A stretch of DNA of 64,000 nt, taken from Leifsonia xyli. GTDB taxonomy: Bacteria > Actinomycetota > Actinomycetes > Actinomycetales > Microbacteriaceae. The notes beneath the pieces were generated by a model that searched no databases, was not told the origin of the DNA, and saw only the letters and a list, made by a program, of their open reading frames with translations. Numbering within the stretch: position 1 is the stretch's first letter; each line of letters begins with the position of its first letter. Position numbers and translations under genes: made by a program. Of this stretch, positions 42,499-51,933 are shown piece by piece. The stretch is taken from NCBI GenBank assembly GCA_003243275.1, contig QFQR01000006.1:297005-361004 (forward strand). Reading direction: 5' to 3'.

Positions 42499-44981
42499 TG
42501 CGCGTCCCGATCAGCTGGCTGGGGGAGTGGACCGATCTTCCCGAGGACGTCACCCTCGAGCACCTGCATGCGGCCCTCGTGAAGGTGGGGCTCGAGGAGG
42601 AGGACGTGCACGGCACGCCCCTCGTCGGCCCGATCGTCGTCGGCCGGGTGCTCTCGGCGGAACCCGAGCCGCAGTCGAACGGCAAGACCATCAACTGGTG
42701 CCAGGTGGATGTCGGCGAGCCCGAGCCGCGGGGCATCGTCTGCGGTGCCCACAACTTCGCCGCGGGCGACAAGGTGGTCGTGACGCTGCCCGGCGCCGTG
42801 CTGCCCGGGCCGTTCGCGATCGCCGCCCGCAAGACCTACGGTCATGTCTCCGACGGCATGATCGCCTCCGCGCGCGAGCTCGGCATGGGCGACGAGCACG
42901 ACGGCATCCTGCGGCTCGCCGAGCTCGGCCTCGACCCCGAGCCCGGAACGGATGCCATCGCCCTGCTCAGGCTCGATGATGCGGCCGTCGAGGTCAACGT
43001 CACCCCCGACCGCGGCTACGCCTTCTCGATCCGCGGCATCGCGCGCGAGTACTCGCACTCCACCGGCGCCACCTTCCGCGACCCGGCCTCCGCGATCGAG
43101 GCGCCCGCGGCATCCGGCTACCCGCTCGAGATCGCGGATGCCGCTCCCGTGCGCGGCCGCGCCGGCTGCTCGGTGTTCTCGGTGCGGGTGGTGCGCGGCG
43201 TCGACGCGACGCGGCCGACCCCGCCGTGGATGGCGTCCCGGCTGCGACTGGCGGGCATCCGCTCGATCTCGCTCACGGTCGACATCTCCAACTACGTGAT
43301 GCTCGAGCTCGGCGCCCCGAACCACGCCTACGACCTCGCGAAGGTCGACGCGGGCGGGCTCGTGGTGCGCCGCGCGACGCCGGGGGAGCAGCTCGAGACC
43401 CTCGACGGCAAGCAGCGCACGCTCGACGCGGCCGACCTCGTGGTGGCCGACGCGCAGCGCGTGCTGGGGCTTGCGGGGGTGATGGGCGGCGCGTTCTCGG
43501 AGATCTCCGACGCGACGACCGATGTGCTCATCGAGGCGGCGATCTGGGATCCCGTGACGGTCGCCCGGAGCGTCCGCCGCCACAAGCTGCCGAGCGAGGC
43601 GGCGAAGCGCTACGAGCGCGGCGTCGACCCGCGGATGGCCGAACTCGCCACCGCCCGCGTCGCGGGGCTGCTCGTCGAGCTGGCAGGCGGCACCCTCGAC
43701 ACGCTCGGCGCGCTGTACGACGAGGCGCAGCCGCTCGCATCCATCCGCCTGCCGCTCGGGCGTGCCGCTGCCGTCGTCGGTGTGCCGTACACGCGCGAGG
43801 ATGTCGTGGGCACGCTCGAGCTCATCGGCGCGACCGTCCAGGAGGACGGCGAGCTGCTCACCGTCACGCCGCCGAGCTGGCGCCCCGATCTCGTCGACGA
43901 TGTCTCGCTCGTCGAGGAGGTCGCCCGGATCACGGGGTACGACCGCATCCCGGCCGTGCTGCCGATCGCGCCCGCGGGCCGCGGCCTCAGCCCCTCGCAG
44001 CGTGCGCGTCGCCGGGTCGCGCAGACGCTCGCCGCCGCCGGCTCCACCGAGGTGCTCGCCTACCCCTTCGTCGCGGACACCGTGGCCGAGCGGTTCGAGC
44101 CGGGGGCCGCATCCGTGCGCCTGCAGAACGCGCTCGACGCGCAGATCTCGCTGTTGCGGCGCACCCTGCTGCCCGGGCTCGTCGAGATCGCGCACCGCAA
44201 CCTCGCGCGCGGTCTCACCGATCTGGCGCTTTTCGAGATCGGCACGGTGTTCCTGCCCGAGTCGGACGTCGCGTACGGCACCGATTTCGTCCCCCTGGGG
44301 GCGGCTCGGCCGGGCGATGACACCCTCGCGCGTCTCGGCGCGGGCATCCCTCCGCAGCCGCGACACGTCGCGGGCCTGTTCCTCGGCGAGGCGCTTCCGA
44401 AGCGTCCCGGCGCGGCCGCGGTGCCCGCGGGACTCGCCGACGCGCTCGACGCGGTGCAACAGGTGGGGCTCGCACTCGGGGTCGGCATCCGTCCCGTGCG
44501 GGGTGCACACCCGGCGCTCCACCCGGGGCGCACCGCCGAGCTCCGGGTCGGCGACACCGTGGTCGGCGTCGCGGGCGAGCTGCTCCCGGCGCTCGCGGCC
44601 GAGTCCGACCTGCCGCGCGTGGTGGCGGTGTACGAGCTCGACCTCGACGCGCTCATCGCGCTCGGCGACCGCGACCGGCAGGCGCAGCCCATCCTCGGCC
44701 TGCCCGCCGCCACGCAGGACCTCTCGCTCGTGGTCGACGGCTCGGTTGCCGCTGGCGAGGTGCGGGACGCCGTGGCCGAGGGTGCGGGGGCGTTGCTCGA
44801 GCACATCCGCCTCATCGACGACTATCGCGGGGCGGGGGTCGCCGAGGGCAGCAAGTCGCTGACCTTCGCGCTCCGTTTCCGGGCCGCCGACCGCACCCTG
44901 ACGGCCGCGGAGGCGACGGAGGCGAAGCTCGCGGGTCTCGCCGTCGCGGCCGAACGCTTCGGCGCGGCCCTGCGGGAGTAG
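42498..44981 (+). CDS. pheT: Phenylalanine-tRNA ligase beta subunit
   Basis: Structural and editing subunit. It has 827 residues: an N-terminal OB fold (VGRVLSAEPEPQSN, GAHNFAAGD), the B3/B4 editing domain (PNHAYDLAKVDAGGLVVRRA), B5, a catalytic-like core (ARITGYDRIPAVLP) and the C-terminal anticodon-binding ferredoxin fold (LRFRAADRTLTAAE). It starts in a TGATG overlap with pheS. A 20-bp inverted repeat follows the gene. Confidence 0.96.
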   Translation: MRVPISWLGEWTDLPEDVTLEHLHAALVKVGLEEEDVHGTPLVGPIVVGRVLSAEPEPQSNGKTINWCQVDVGEPEPRGIVCGAHNFAAGDKVVVTLPGAVLPGPFAIAARKTYGHVSDGMIASARELGMGDEHDGILRLAELGLDPEPGTDAIALLRLDDAAVEVNVTPDRGYAFSIRGIAREYSHSTGATFRDPASAIEAPAASGYPLEIADAAPVRGRAGCSVFSVRVVRGVDATRPTPPWMASRLRLAGIRSISLTVDISNYVMLELGAPNHAYDLAKVDAGGLVVRRATPGEQLETLDGKQRTLDAADLVVADAQRVLGLAGVMGGAFSEISDATTDVLIEAAIWDPVTVARSVRRHKLPSEAAKRYERGVDPRMAELATARVAGLLVELAGGTLDTLGALYDEAQPLASIRLPLGRAAAVVGVPYTREDVVGTLELIGATVQEDGELLTVTPPSWRPDLVDDVSLVEEVARITGYDRIPAVLPIAPAGRGLSPSQRARRRVAQTLAAAGSTEVLAYPFVADTVAERFEPGAASVRLQNALDAQISLLRRTLLPGLVEIAHRNLARGLTDLALFEIGTVFLPESDVAYGTDFVPLGAARPGDDTLARLGAGIPPQPRHVAGLFLGEALPKRPGAAAVPAGLADALDAVQQVGLALGVGIRPVRGAHPALHPGRTAELRVGDTVVGVAGELLPALAAESDLPRVVAVYELDLDALIALGDRDRQAQPILGLPAATQDLSLVVDGSVAAGEVRDAVAEGAGALLEHIRLIDDYRGAGVAEGSKSLTFALRFRAADRTLTAAEATEAKLAGLAVAAERFGAALRE

Positions 44982-44982
44982 G

Positions 44983-45048
44983 TTCGGGAGGACGACACGC
45001 CGTGCACACGCGCGGCGACGCCGCCTCGCGGCGTGTCATCCTCCCGAA
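44983..45048. terminator. 20-bp inverted repeat after pheT
   Basis: Arms 44983-45002 and 45029-45048 are complementary with a single mismatch, with a 26-bp GC-rich centre. It begins 2 bp after the pheT stop and ends 14 bp before the DUF2252 start, so it probably separates the two transcripts. Confidence 0.65.
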
Positions 45049-45061
45049 CGAAGGGCGCGTG

Positions 45062-46444
45062 ATGAATCTCACCCAGATCGACGGCCTCGACATGCACTCG
45101 GCGCCCGAGCTCCGGGAGGCGGGGCGTGCCCACCGAGCCGTGCTGCCGCGCTCCGCCCACGCGGACTACCAGACCGCTGCCGACCGGGATCCGCTCGGCG
45201 TCATCGAGTCGCAGAACGCGGATCGGCTTCCCGAGCTGCTCGGGCTGCGCAGCCACCGGATGCGGGAGAGTCCCTTCACCTTCTACCGCGGCACCGCCGC
45301 GATCCAGGCGATCGACCTCGCGCGCGGGCCCGACACCGCGGCGCATGTCGTGATCTCGGGCGATGCGCACCTCTCGAACTTCGGCTTCTACCGTTCGCCG
45401 CAGCGCACCCTCGTGTTCGACATGAACGACTTCGACGAGGCGGCGGTCGCGCCCTGGGAGTGGGACGTGAAGCGGCTCGTCGCGAGCATCGTCGTCGCGG
45501 CCCGCGCCCGCGGTGCCTCGCCCGCGGAGGCGGAGGCGGCCGCGGTGGCCACCGCCGCTGCGTATCGCGACGGCATCCGGAGCCTCGACGCCCTGCCCGT
45601 GCTCGAGCGCTTCTACCGTCGCATCGACCTCGACTCCGACGCCCGGGTGCCCGACAGCCTCCGTTCCGTGGTGCGCGAGGCGCGCCGCGCAGCGAAGCGC
45701 CGCACCGCGTCGCGGGTCATCGCGCGCACGACGGTGGTCGGGGCGGATGGCCGGCGGAGCTTCCTCGAGGATCCGCCCGTGACCACCCACGTGCAGCAGG
45801 CCTTGCGCGACGACCTCGAGCGGCTGTTCCAGGAGTTCCTGCTGACGGTGCGTGCCGATGTCGCGCTCCTCTTCACCCACTACCGCATCGACGACATCGT
45901 GCGACGCGTGGTCGGGGTCGGCAGCGTCGGCACCCGGTGCTACATCCTGGCCTTCTCCGGGCCAGACGGGGAGCCGCTCGTGATGCAGGTGAAGCAGGCG
46001 GGGCAGGCGGTCGCCTACCAGTACGGCGGGATGCCGGGGGAGACGCTGCCCGGCGCGCGCGAGGAACGCGCGATCGCGGAGAACGGCTACCGCGTCGTCA
46101 GCGGCCAGCGCATCCTGCAGGCCGTCTCTGATCCGTTCCTCGGACACCTCGAGAACAACGGTCGAGCCTTCTACGTGCGTCAGTTCCGCGACGGCAACTC
46201 CTCGGTCGTCGTGGAGAACCTCGACCCGGAGAGCTTCCTCTGGTACGCCCGCTCCTGCGCCTGGGTGCTCGCGCGGGGGCACGCCCAGAGCCCAGCGGTT
46301 CCGTTCATCGCCGGATATCTCGGCAGCAGCGATGTCTTCGACCGCGCGGTCGCGCGCTGGGGCGGCGCCTATGCGGATCAGGCGGAGGCCGACCACGCGG
46401 AGTTCGATCAGGCGGTGCGCGACGGGCGGTTCCCGACCCTGTAG
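45062..46444 (+). CDS. DUF2252 family protein (kinase-like fold)
   Basis: A 460-residue protein of unknown function. DUF2252 hallmarks are SPFTFYRGTAAIQA, GDAHLSNFGFYRS and FDMNDFDEAAVAPWEWDVKRL, which resemble the aminoglycoside-phosphotransferase-like kinase fold. I prefer ATG at 45062, after the hairpin; an in-frame ATG/GTG near 45002 lies inside the hairpin arm. Flanked by pheT and the arg operon with no functional link to either. Confidence 0.85.
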   Translation: MNLTQIDGLDMHSAPELREAGRAHRAVLPRSAHADYQTAADRDPLGVIESQNADRLPELLGLRSHRMRESPFTFYRGTAAIQAIDLARGPDTAAHVVISGDAHLSNFGFYRSPQRTLVFDMNDFDEAAVAPWEWDVKRLVASIVVAARARGASPAEAEAAAVATAAAYRDGIRSLDALPVLERFYRRIDLDSDARVPDSLRSVVREARRAAKRRTASRVIARTTVVGADGRRSFLEDPPVTTHVQQALRDDLERLFQEFLLTVRADVALLFTHYRIDDIVRRVVGVGSVGTRCYILAFSGPDGEPLVMQVKQAGQAVAYQYGGMPGETLPGAREERAIAENGYRVVSGQRILQAVSDPFLGHLENNGRAFYVRQFRDGNSSVVVENLDPESFLWYARSCAWVLARGHAQSPAVPFIAGYLGSSDVFDRAVARWGGAYADQAEADHAEFDQAVRDGRFPTL

Positions 46445-46509
46445 CCGGGGGAGGGATGCCGCGGAGCACCGCGTCTCGCGACCGCCTGCGCTCTGCTAGC
46501 CTCGACCAC

Positions 46510-46593
46510 ATGGGTCAGCGGATGCCGTTCGAGAGCGCCTCGCTCCGTCGCGTCCGCCGCGTGCGCCGAAGCTCGGCGACGTCGCGCCGCTGA
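46510..46593 (+). CDS. Candidate Arg-rich leader peptide of the arg operon
   Basis: A 27-codon ORF ending 68 bp before argC. Nine codons are Arg, six of them within eight codons (RRVRRVRR). Its ATG is 7 nt after TAGCCT (46497-46502), the leaderless layout seen across this window; a -35 is not evident. The RNA after the Arg run can form alternative pairings: 46564-46569 with 46573-46578, or 46574-46580 with 46618-46624. This fits ribosome-mediated attenuation by arginine, but Arg-rich frames are frequent in GC-rich DNA, so it is a hypothesis. Confidence 0.5.
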   Translation: MGQRMPFESASLRRVRRVRRSSATSRR

Positions 46594-46661
46594 CCCGTTC
46601 TCAGCCCGTCGCGTGATGTCGCCGCCCCGCCCCCGGTCCACACGACAATAAGGTTGAACCC

Positions 46662-47711
46662 ATGCCCATCTCCGTCGCCGTCGCGGGCGCGAGCGGATAC
46701 GCGGGAGGCGAGCTGCTGCGGTTGCTCGCCGAGCATCCCGAGTTCGAGATCCGCACCGTCACCGCCCACCAGAACGCCGGTCAGCGGTTGCGCACCGTGC
46801 ACCCGCACCTGGCGAGCCTCGCCGAGCTCGAACTGCAGCCCACCGAGGCCCGGGTGCTCGCGGATGCCGATGTGGTCTTCTTCGCGCTGCCGCACGGCGC
46901 ATCCGGTGCGATCGCCGCCGAACTGCCCGACGATGTGCTCGCCGTGGACTGCGGTGCCGACCACCGGCTCACCGATCGCGCGGCCTGGGACGCCTTCTAC
47001 GGGGGCGAGTACCACGGCGCCTGGAGCTACGGCATGCCCGAGCTGCTGCTCGACGGCGGGTCGGCGAAGCAGCGCGAGAACCTCGCGGGCGCGACCCGCA
47101 TCGCCGTCCCCGGATGCAATGTCACCGCGATCACGCTCGCGCTGGCCCCCGGCGTCGCGGCCGGGGTGATCGAGCCCCACGACCTGGTGTCGGTGCTCGC
47201 CGTGGGCGCCTCGGGTGCGGGGAAGTCGCTCCGCACCGAGCTGCTCGCGAGCGAGATCCTGGGCTCCGCCTCCGCATATGCCGTCGGCGGCACGCATCGG
47301 CACACCCCCGAGATCCTGCAGAACCTCACGGCGGCGGGCGGCACGGGCGTGTCGATCTCGTTCACCCCGGTGCTCGTGCCGATGTCGCGCGGCATCCTCG
47401 CGACCTCGACGGCGCGGCTCGCTCCCGGTGTGTCGGCCGCAGAGGTGCGGGAGGCCTGGGAGGCCGCCTACGCGGGCGAACGGTTCGTGCGGGTGCTGCC
47501 CGCGGGCGAGTTCCCGCGCTCGAACGACACCACCGGTGCCAACACGGCGGTCATGGGCCTCGCGGTCGACGAGAGCGCCGGCCGCGTCGTCGTGATCTCG
47601 GCGATCGACAACCTCGTCAAGGGCACCGCGGGTGCCGCCATCCAGTCCGCCAACCTCGCGCTCGGGCTGCCCGAGTCCGCGGGCCTTCCCGTGAACGGAG
47701 TCGCCCCGTGA
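46662..47711 (+). CDS. argC: N-acetyl-gamma-glutamyl-phosphate reductase
   Basis: NADPH-dependent reductase, third step of arginine synthesis. It has 349 residues. The Rossmann motif GASGYAGGELLRLL is near the N-terminus, and the catalytic cysteine is in VPGCNVTAITLAL. ATG at 46662 has either a weak AAGG ribosome site or a TAAGGT -10 (46649-46654) 7 nt away; the sequence cannot decide. First structural gene of argCJBDF, coupled to argJ by GTGA. Confidence 0.95.
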   Translation: MPISVAVAGASGYAGGELLRLLAEHPEFEIRTVTAHQNAGQRLRTVHPHLASLAELELQPTEARVLADADVVFFALPHGASGAIAAELPDDVLAVDCGADHRLTDRAAWDAFYGGEYHGAWSYGMPELLLDGGSAKQRENLAGATRIAVPGCNVTAITLALAPGVAAGVIEPHDLVSVLAVGASGAGKSLRTELLASEILGSASAYAVGGTHRHTPEILQNLTAAGGTGVSISFTPVLVPMSRGILATSTARLAPGVSAAEVREAWEAAYAGERFVRVLPAGEFPRSNDTTGANTAVMGLAVDESAGRVVVISAIDNLVKGTAGAAIQSANLALGLPESAGLPVNGVAP

Positions 47712-48859
47712 GCGTCACCGCAGCATCCGGATTCGCCGCCGCGGGGGTCGCGGCCGGACTCAAGGGCTTCGACAGGCGTGACCTCGCGCTCGTGGTCAAC
47801 GAGGGGCCGCTGCGCAGCGCCGCCGCGGTGTTCACGAGCAACCGTGCGAAGGCGAACCCGATCATCTGGTCGCAGCACGCGATCGACGACGGCACGATCG
47901 GTGCGATCGTGCTCAACTCGGGCGGCGCGAACTGCTTCACGGGGGCCGAGGGCTTCGAGACGACGCACGCGACCGCGGAGGCCGTCGCCGACGCGCTCGG
48001 CATCTCGGCGGGTGACGTGCTCGTGTGCTCGACGGGCCTCATCGGCGAACTGCTCGACCGCGAGAAGCTGCTCGCCGGGGCGCAGACCGCCGCCGTCGAG
48101 CGCAGCGAGCGGGGGGGCGCGGATGCGGCCGAGGCGATCATGACGACCGACTCGAAGCCGAAGACCGCGGTCGTGCGCCGCGGCGAGTGGGTGATCGGCG
48201 GCATGGCGAAGGGCGCCGGGATGCTGGCACCGGGCCTCGCGACGATGCTCGTGGTGCTCACGACGGATGCCGTGCTGCTGCCCGCCGAGCTCGACACGGC
48301 CCTGCGTGAGGCCACCCGGCTGAGCTTCGACCGGCTCGACTCGGACGGCTGCATGTCGACGAACGATCAGGTCACGCTGCTCGCGAGCGGCGCATCCGGG
48401 ATCGAGCCCGAGCGGGCCGTGTTCACGGCCGCGCTCATCGAACTCTGTCAGGATCTCGCGCGCCAGCTGCAGGCGGATGCCGAGGGCGCCAGCCACGACA
48501 TCGCGATCGAGGTGGTCGGTGCGGCATCGGAGGACGACGCCGTCGAGGTGGGGCGGGCCGTCGCCCGCAGCAACCTGTTCAAGGCCGCGGTCTTCGGCAA
48601 CGACCCGAACTGGGGCCGGGTGCTCGCCGCGATCGGCACGACCGGCGCCGATTTCGACCCCTACGCCGTCGACGTCTCGATGAACGGGGTGCGGGTGTGC
48701 TCCTCGGGCGGGCCGGATCGGCCGCGCACCGAGGTCGACCTGCGCCCGCGCGCGGTGCGGGTGCTCATCGATCTGCACGCGGGGGGCGCGAGCGCCACGA
48801 TCCTCACGAACGATCTGACTCACGACTACGTGCACGAGAACAGCGCGTACGCCTCATGA
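47708..48859 (+). CDS. argJ: Glutamate N-acetyltransferase (ornithine acetyltransferase)
   Basis: Transfers the acetyl group from N-acetylornithine to glutamate, recycling it. It has 383 residues and is made as a precursor cut before the Thr nucleophile in KGAGMLAPGLATMLVV. Other family segments are NSGGANCFTG and LFGNDPNWGR-like FGNDPNWGRVLAAIG. Whether it also accepts acetyl-CoA (bifunctional) is not visible. GTG start in an overlap with argC. Confidence 0.95.
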   Translation: MSVTAASGFAAAGVAAGLKGFDRRDLALVVNEGPLRSAAAVFTSNRAKANPIIWSQHAIDDGTIGAIVLNSGGANCFTGAEGFETTHATAEAVADALGISAGDVLVCSTGLIGELLDREKLLAGAQTAAVERSERGGADAAEAIMTTDSKPKTAVVRRGEWVIGGMAKGAGMLAPGLATMLVVLTTDAVLLPAELDTALREATRLSFDRLDSDGCMSTNDQVTLLASGASGIEPERAVFTAALIELCQDLARQLQADAEGASHDIAIEVVGAASEDDAVEVGRAVARSNLFKAAVFGNDPNWGRVLAAIGTTGADFDPYAVDVSMNGVRVCSSGGPDRPRTEVDLRPRAVRVLIDLHAGGASATILTNDLTHDYVHENSAYAS

Positions 48860-49755
48860 GCATCGATGTGGACTCCCGGATGGCGGACGCCGCCGTCAAG
48901 GCCGACACCCTCATCCAGTCCCTCCCGTGGCTGCTGCGGTTCGCGGGGCGCGTGGTGGTGGTCAAGTTCGGCGGCAACGCGATGGTCGACGCCGCATTGC
49001 AGCGCGCCTTCGCGGAGGACATGGTCTATCTGCGCTCGGTGGGCCTCAAACCGGTCGTCGTGCACGGCGGCGGCCCGCAGATCTCGGCGATGCTCGATCG
49101 GCTCGGCATCCCGAGCGAGTTCCGCGGCGGCTACCGGGTGACGACGCCGGAGGCGATGGAGGTGGTGCGGATGGTGCTCACCGGCCAGGTGAGCCGGGAG
49201 CTCGTGACGCTCATCAACCGGCACGGGCCGCTCGCCTCGGCGATCTCGGGCGAGGATGCGGGGCTCTTCCAGGCGCGTCGCCGCGGCATCGTGGTCGACG
49301 GGGAGAGCGTCGACATCGGTCTCGTCGGCGATGTCGTGCAGGTGGATCCGGCGGCGGTGCTCGCCGAGATCGAGGCGGGTCGCATCCCGGTGATCTCCTC
49401 GATCGCGCCGGATGTCGACGTGCCGGGGCAGTCGCTCAACGTCAACGCCGATTCGGCTGCCGCGGCGCTCGCGGTGGCGCTCGGGGCGGAGAAGCTCGTG
49501 GTGCTGACGGATGTGGCGGGCCTGTACCGCGACTGGCCCAACCGCGACTCGCTCGTCTCGCAGCTCACGCGCGACGAGCTCGCGGAGCTGCTGCCGAGCC
49601 TCGAGTCGGGCATGATCCCGAAGATGACGGCGTGCCTGGAGGCCGTCGACGGCGGTGTGCCGAAGGCGGCGATCATCGACGGTCGGCGCCCGCACTCGAT
49701 CCTGCTCGAGATCTTCACCGACGCCGGCATCGGCACGGAGGTGGTTCCCTCATGA
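48856..49755 (+). CDS. argB: Acetylglutamate kinase
   Basis: Phosphorylates N-acetylglutamate, usually the arginine feedback-inhibited step. It has 299 residues, with VVVKFGGNAM near the N-terminus, VVHGGGPQIS, and the C-terminal LTDVAGLYRDWP and SGMIPKMTACLEAV. An N-terminal helix of the arginine-sensitive hexameric type (KADTLIQSLPWLLRFAG) is present, so feedback inhibition is expected. Coupled on both sides by ATGA overlaps. Confidence 0.95.
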   Translation: MSIDVDSRMADAAVKADTLIQSLPWLLRFAGRVVVVKFGGNAMVDAALQRAFAEDMVYLRSVGLKPVVVHGGGPQISAMLDRLGIPSEFRGGYRVTTPEAMEVVRMVLTGQVSRELVTLINRHGPLASAISGEDAGLFQARRRGIVVDGESVDIGLVGDVVQVDPAAVLAEIEAGRIPVISSIAPDVDVPGQSLNVNADSAAAALAVALGAEKLVVLTDVAGLYRDWPNRDSLVSQLTRDELAELLPSLESGMIPKMTACLEAVDGGVPKAAIIDGRRPHSILLEIFTDAGIGTEVVPS

Positions 49756-50987
49756 CCGACTCCGGCTCATCGAGCAGCGCGTACGGCGGGCGTGTCGAGA
49801 CCCCCGGCGCCTATCAGGACGTCTTCGCGCGCGTCATGATGCGCTCGGCTCCCGCGCCGCTGGCCCTGCTCGCGCGCGGCGAGGGTGCGCGGGTCTGGGA
49901 TGCGGACGGCAAGGAGTACCTCGACTTCCTCGCCGGCATCGCGGTGAACTCGCTCGGTCACGCGCATCCGGCGTTCGTGGACGCGGTGAGCCGTCAGGCC
50001 GCCACGCTCGCCCACGTCTCCAACTACTTCGCGACCGGGCCGCAGCTCGAGCTGGCCGAGCGGCTGACCCATCTGACCGGCGGCGACCGCGTGTTCCTCG
50101 GCAATTCGGGTGCCGAGGCGATCGAGGCGGCCGTGAAGCTCGCGCGGCTCACGGGCAGGCCGCGCATCCTGGCGCTCGAGAACTCCTTCCACGGTCGCAC
50201 GATGGGCTCGTTGAGCCTCACCGGCAAGCCCGCGCTGCGCGGCCCCTTCGAGCCGCTGCTCCCGGGGGTCACCCACCTGCCCTCGACCGTCGAGGCGCTG
50301 GAGGAGGCGCTCGCGGCGGGGGATGTCGCCGCGCTCGTCGTCGAGCCCATCAAGGGCGAGGCGGGCGTCGTCGAGCTGCCGCCGGGCTATCTGGCGGCCG
50401 CGCGCGAGCTCACCACCCGCCACGGCGCGCTGCTCATCCTCGACGAGATCCAGACCGGCGCGGGCCGCACGGGCGACTGGTTCGCCTTCCAGCACGAGGG
50501 CATCGTGCCGGATGCGGTGGCGCTCGCCAAGGGCATCGGCGGTGGCTTCCCGATCGGCGCGCTCGTGGCCTTCGGGGCGGCATCCGAGCTGTTCGGGCCT
50601 GGCCATCACGGCTCGACCTTCGGCGGCAATCCGCTCGCCGCGGCGGCGGCGAACGCCGTACTGGGCGAGATCGAGCGCGCCGACCTGGTGGGCAACGCCC
50701 GCAGGCGGGGTGCCGAGTTGCGGGCACGCATCGAGCTGATCGGCTCGCCGCTCGTGACCGACGTCCAGGGGCGGGGGCTCCTGCTCGGCGTCGGCCTCGC
50801 GGAGCCCGTCGCGGGCGTCGTCGCGCGGCGCGCCCTCGACCTCGGGCTCATCGTCAACGCCGCGAACGAGCACCGCATCCGCCTCGCGCCGCCGCTCATC
50901 ATCGGCGACGACGAGTTGCACGAGTTCACCCGCCTCTTCACCGAGGCGCTCGAGATCCCGCACACCGACTTTGGAGACCACGAATGA
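49752..50987 (+). CDS. argD: Acetylornithine aminotransferase
   Basis: Class III PLP aminotransferase of arginine synthesis. It has 411 residues. The PLP phosphate site is FLGNSGAEAIEAAVKLAR, the aspartate is in LILDEIQTGAGRTG and the Schiff-base lysine is in ALAKGIGGGFPIGA. Starts with an ATGA overlap after argB. Confidence 0.95.
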   Translation: MTDSGSSSSAYGGRVETPGAYQDVFARVMMRSAPAPLALLARGEGARVWDADGKEYLDFLAGIAVNSLGHAHPAFVDAVSRQAATLAHVSNYFATGPQLELAERLTHLTGGDRVFLGNSGAEAIEAAVKLARLTGRPRILALENSFHGRTMGSLSLTGKPALRGPFEPLLPGVTHLPSTVEALEEALAAGDVAALVVEPIKGEAGVVELPPGYLAAARELTTRHGALLILDEIQTGAGRTGDWFAFQHEGIVPDAVALAKGIGGGFPIGALVAFGAASELFGPGHHGSTFGGNPLAAAAANAVLGEIERADLVGNARRRGAELRARIELIGSPLVTDVQGRGLLLGVGLAEPVAGVVARRALDLGLIVNAANEHRIRLAPPLIIGDDELHEFTRLFTEALEIPHTDFGDHE

Positions 50988-51913
50988 CCCGCCACTTCCT
51001 GCGTGACGACGACCTGAGCCCCGCCGAGCAGAGCGAGATCCTCGACCTCGCCGAGCAGATCAAGGCAGACCGCTGGGCGCGCACGCCGCTCGCAGGCCCG
51101 CAGACCGTCGCGGTGATCTTCGACAAGTCCTCCACCCGCACGCGCGTGAGCTTCGCGGTCGGCATCGCCGACCTCGGCGGCAGCCCGCTCATCATCTCCA
51201 CCGCCAACAGCCAGCTCGGCGGCAAGGAGACCCCGTCGGACACCGCGCGGGTGCTCGAGCGGATGGTGTCGGCGATCGTCTGGCGCACCTACGCGCAGGC
51301 GGGCCTCGAGGAGATGGCGGCCGGCACCACGGTTCCGGTCGTCAACGCGCTCTCCGACGACTTCCACCCCTGCCAGCTGCTCGCCGACCTGTTCACGATC
51401 CGTGAGCACAAGGGCCGCCTCGCGGGCCTCACGGTGACCTTCCTCGGCGACGGCGCGAGCAACATGGCGCACAGCTACCTGCTGGCAGGCGCGACGGCGG
51501 GCATGCACGTGCGGATCGCCGCACCGGCCGAGTTCAGCCCAGCGGATGCCGTGGTCGCCGACGCGGATGCCCGCGCGGCCGAGACCGGCGGCTCGGTCGC
51601 GATCTACACCGATCCACTCGAAGCGGTCGCCGGTGCGGACGTCGTGGTCACCGACACCTGGGTGTCGATGGGCAAGGAGGAGGAGAAGGCGCACCGTGTG
51701 GCCACCTTCGGCGGCTATCAGGTGACCGACGAGCTCATGGCGATCGCGGCATCCGAGGCGATCTTCCTGCACTGTCTGCCTGCCGACCGCGGGTACGAGG
51801 TGGCCGAGAGCGTCATCGACGGACCGCAGAGCGTCATCTGGGACGAGGCGGAGAACCGCCTGCACGCGCAGAAGGCACTGCTGGTGTGGCTGCTGGAGCG
51901 CGCCGCGATCTGA
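50984..51913 (+). CDS. argF: Ornithine carbamoyltransferase
   Basis: Makes citrulline from ornithine and carbamoyl phosphate. It has 309 residues. The carbamoyl phosphate site is STRTR at 50-54, with HPCQLLADLFT and the ornithine-binding HCLPADRGYEV. ATGA overlap with argD. In many actinobacteria argR and argG follow here; neither does in this window, where a gene on the other strand comes next. Confidence 0.95.
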   Translation: MTRHFLRDDDLSPAEQSEILDLAEQIKADRWARTPLAGPQTVAVIFDKSSTRTRVSFAVGIADLGGSPLIISTANSQLGGKETPSDTARVLERMVSAIVWRTYAQAGLEEMAAGTTVPVVNALSDDFHPCQLLADLFTIREHKGRLAGLTVTFLGDGASNMAHSYLLAGATAGMHVRIAAPAEFSPADAVVADADARAAETGGSVAIYTDPLEAVAGADVVVTDTWVSMGKEEEKAHRVATFGGYQVTDELMAIAASEAIFLHCLPADRGYEVAESVIDGPQSVIWDEAENRLHAQKALLVWLLERAAI

Positions 51914-51933
51914 CCCGCGGCGCGCTCAGCTGC

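Noticed and set aside
45002..45061. Earlier start for the DUF2252 protein at about 45002
   Set aside because: The extra 20 residues would be coded by the loop and right arm of the hairpin that follows pheT, and conserved sequence begins only later.
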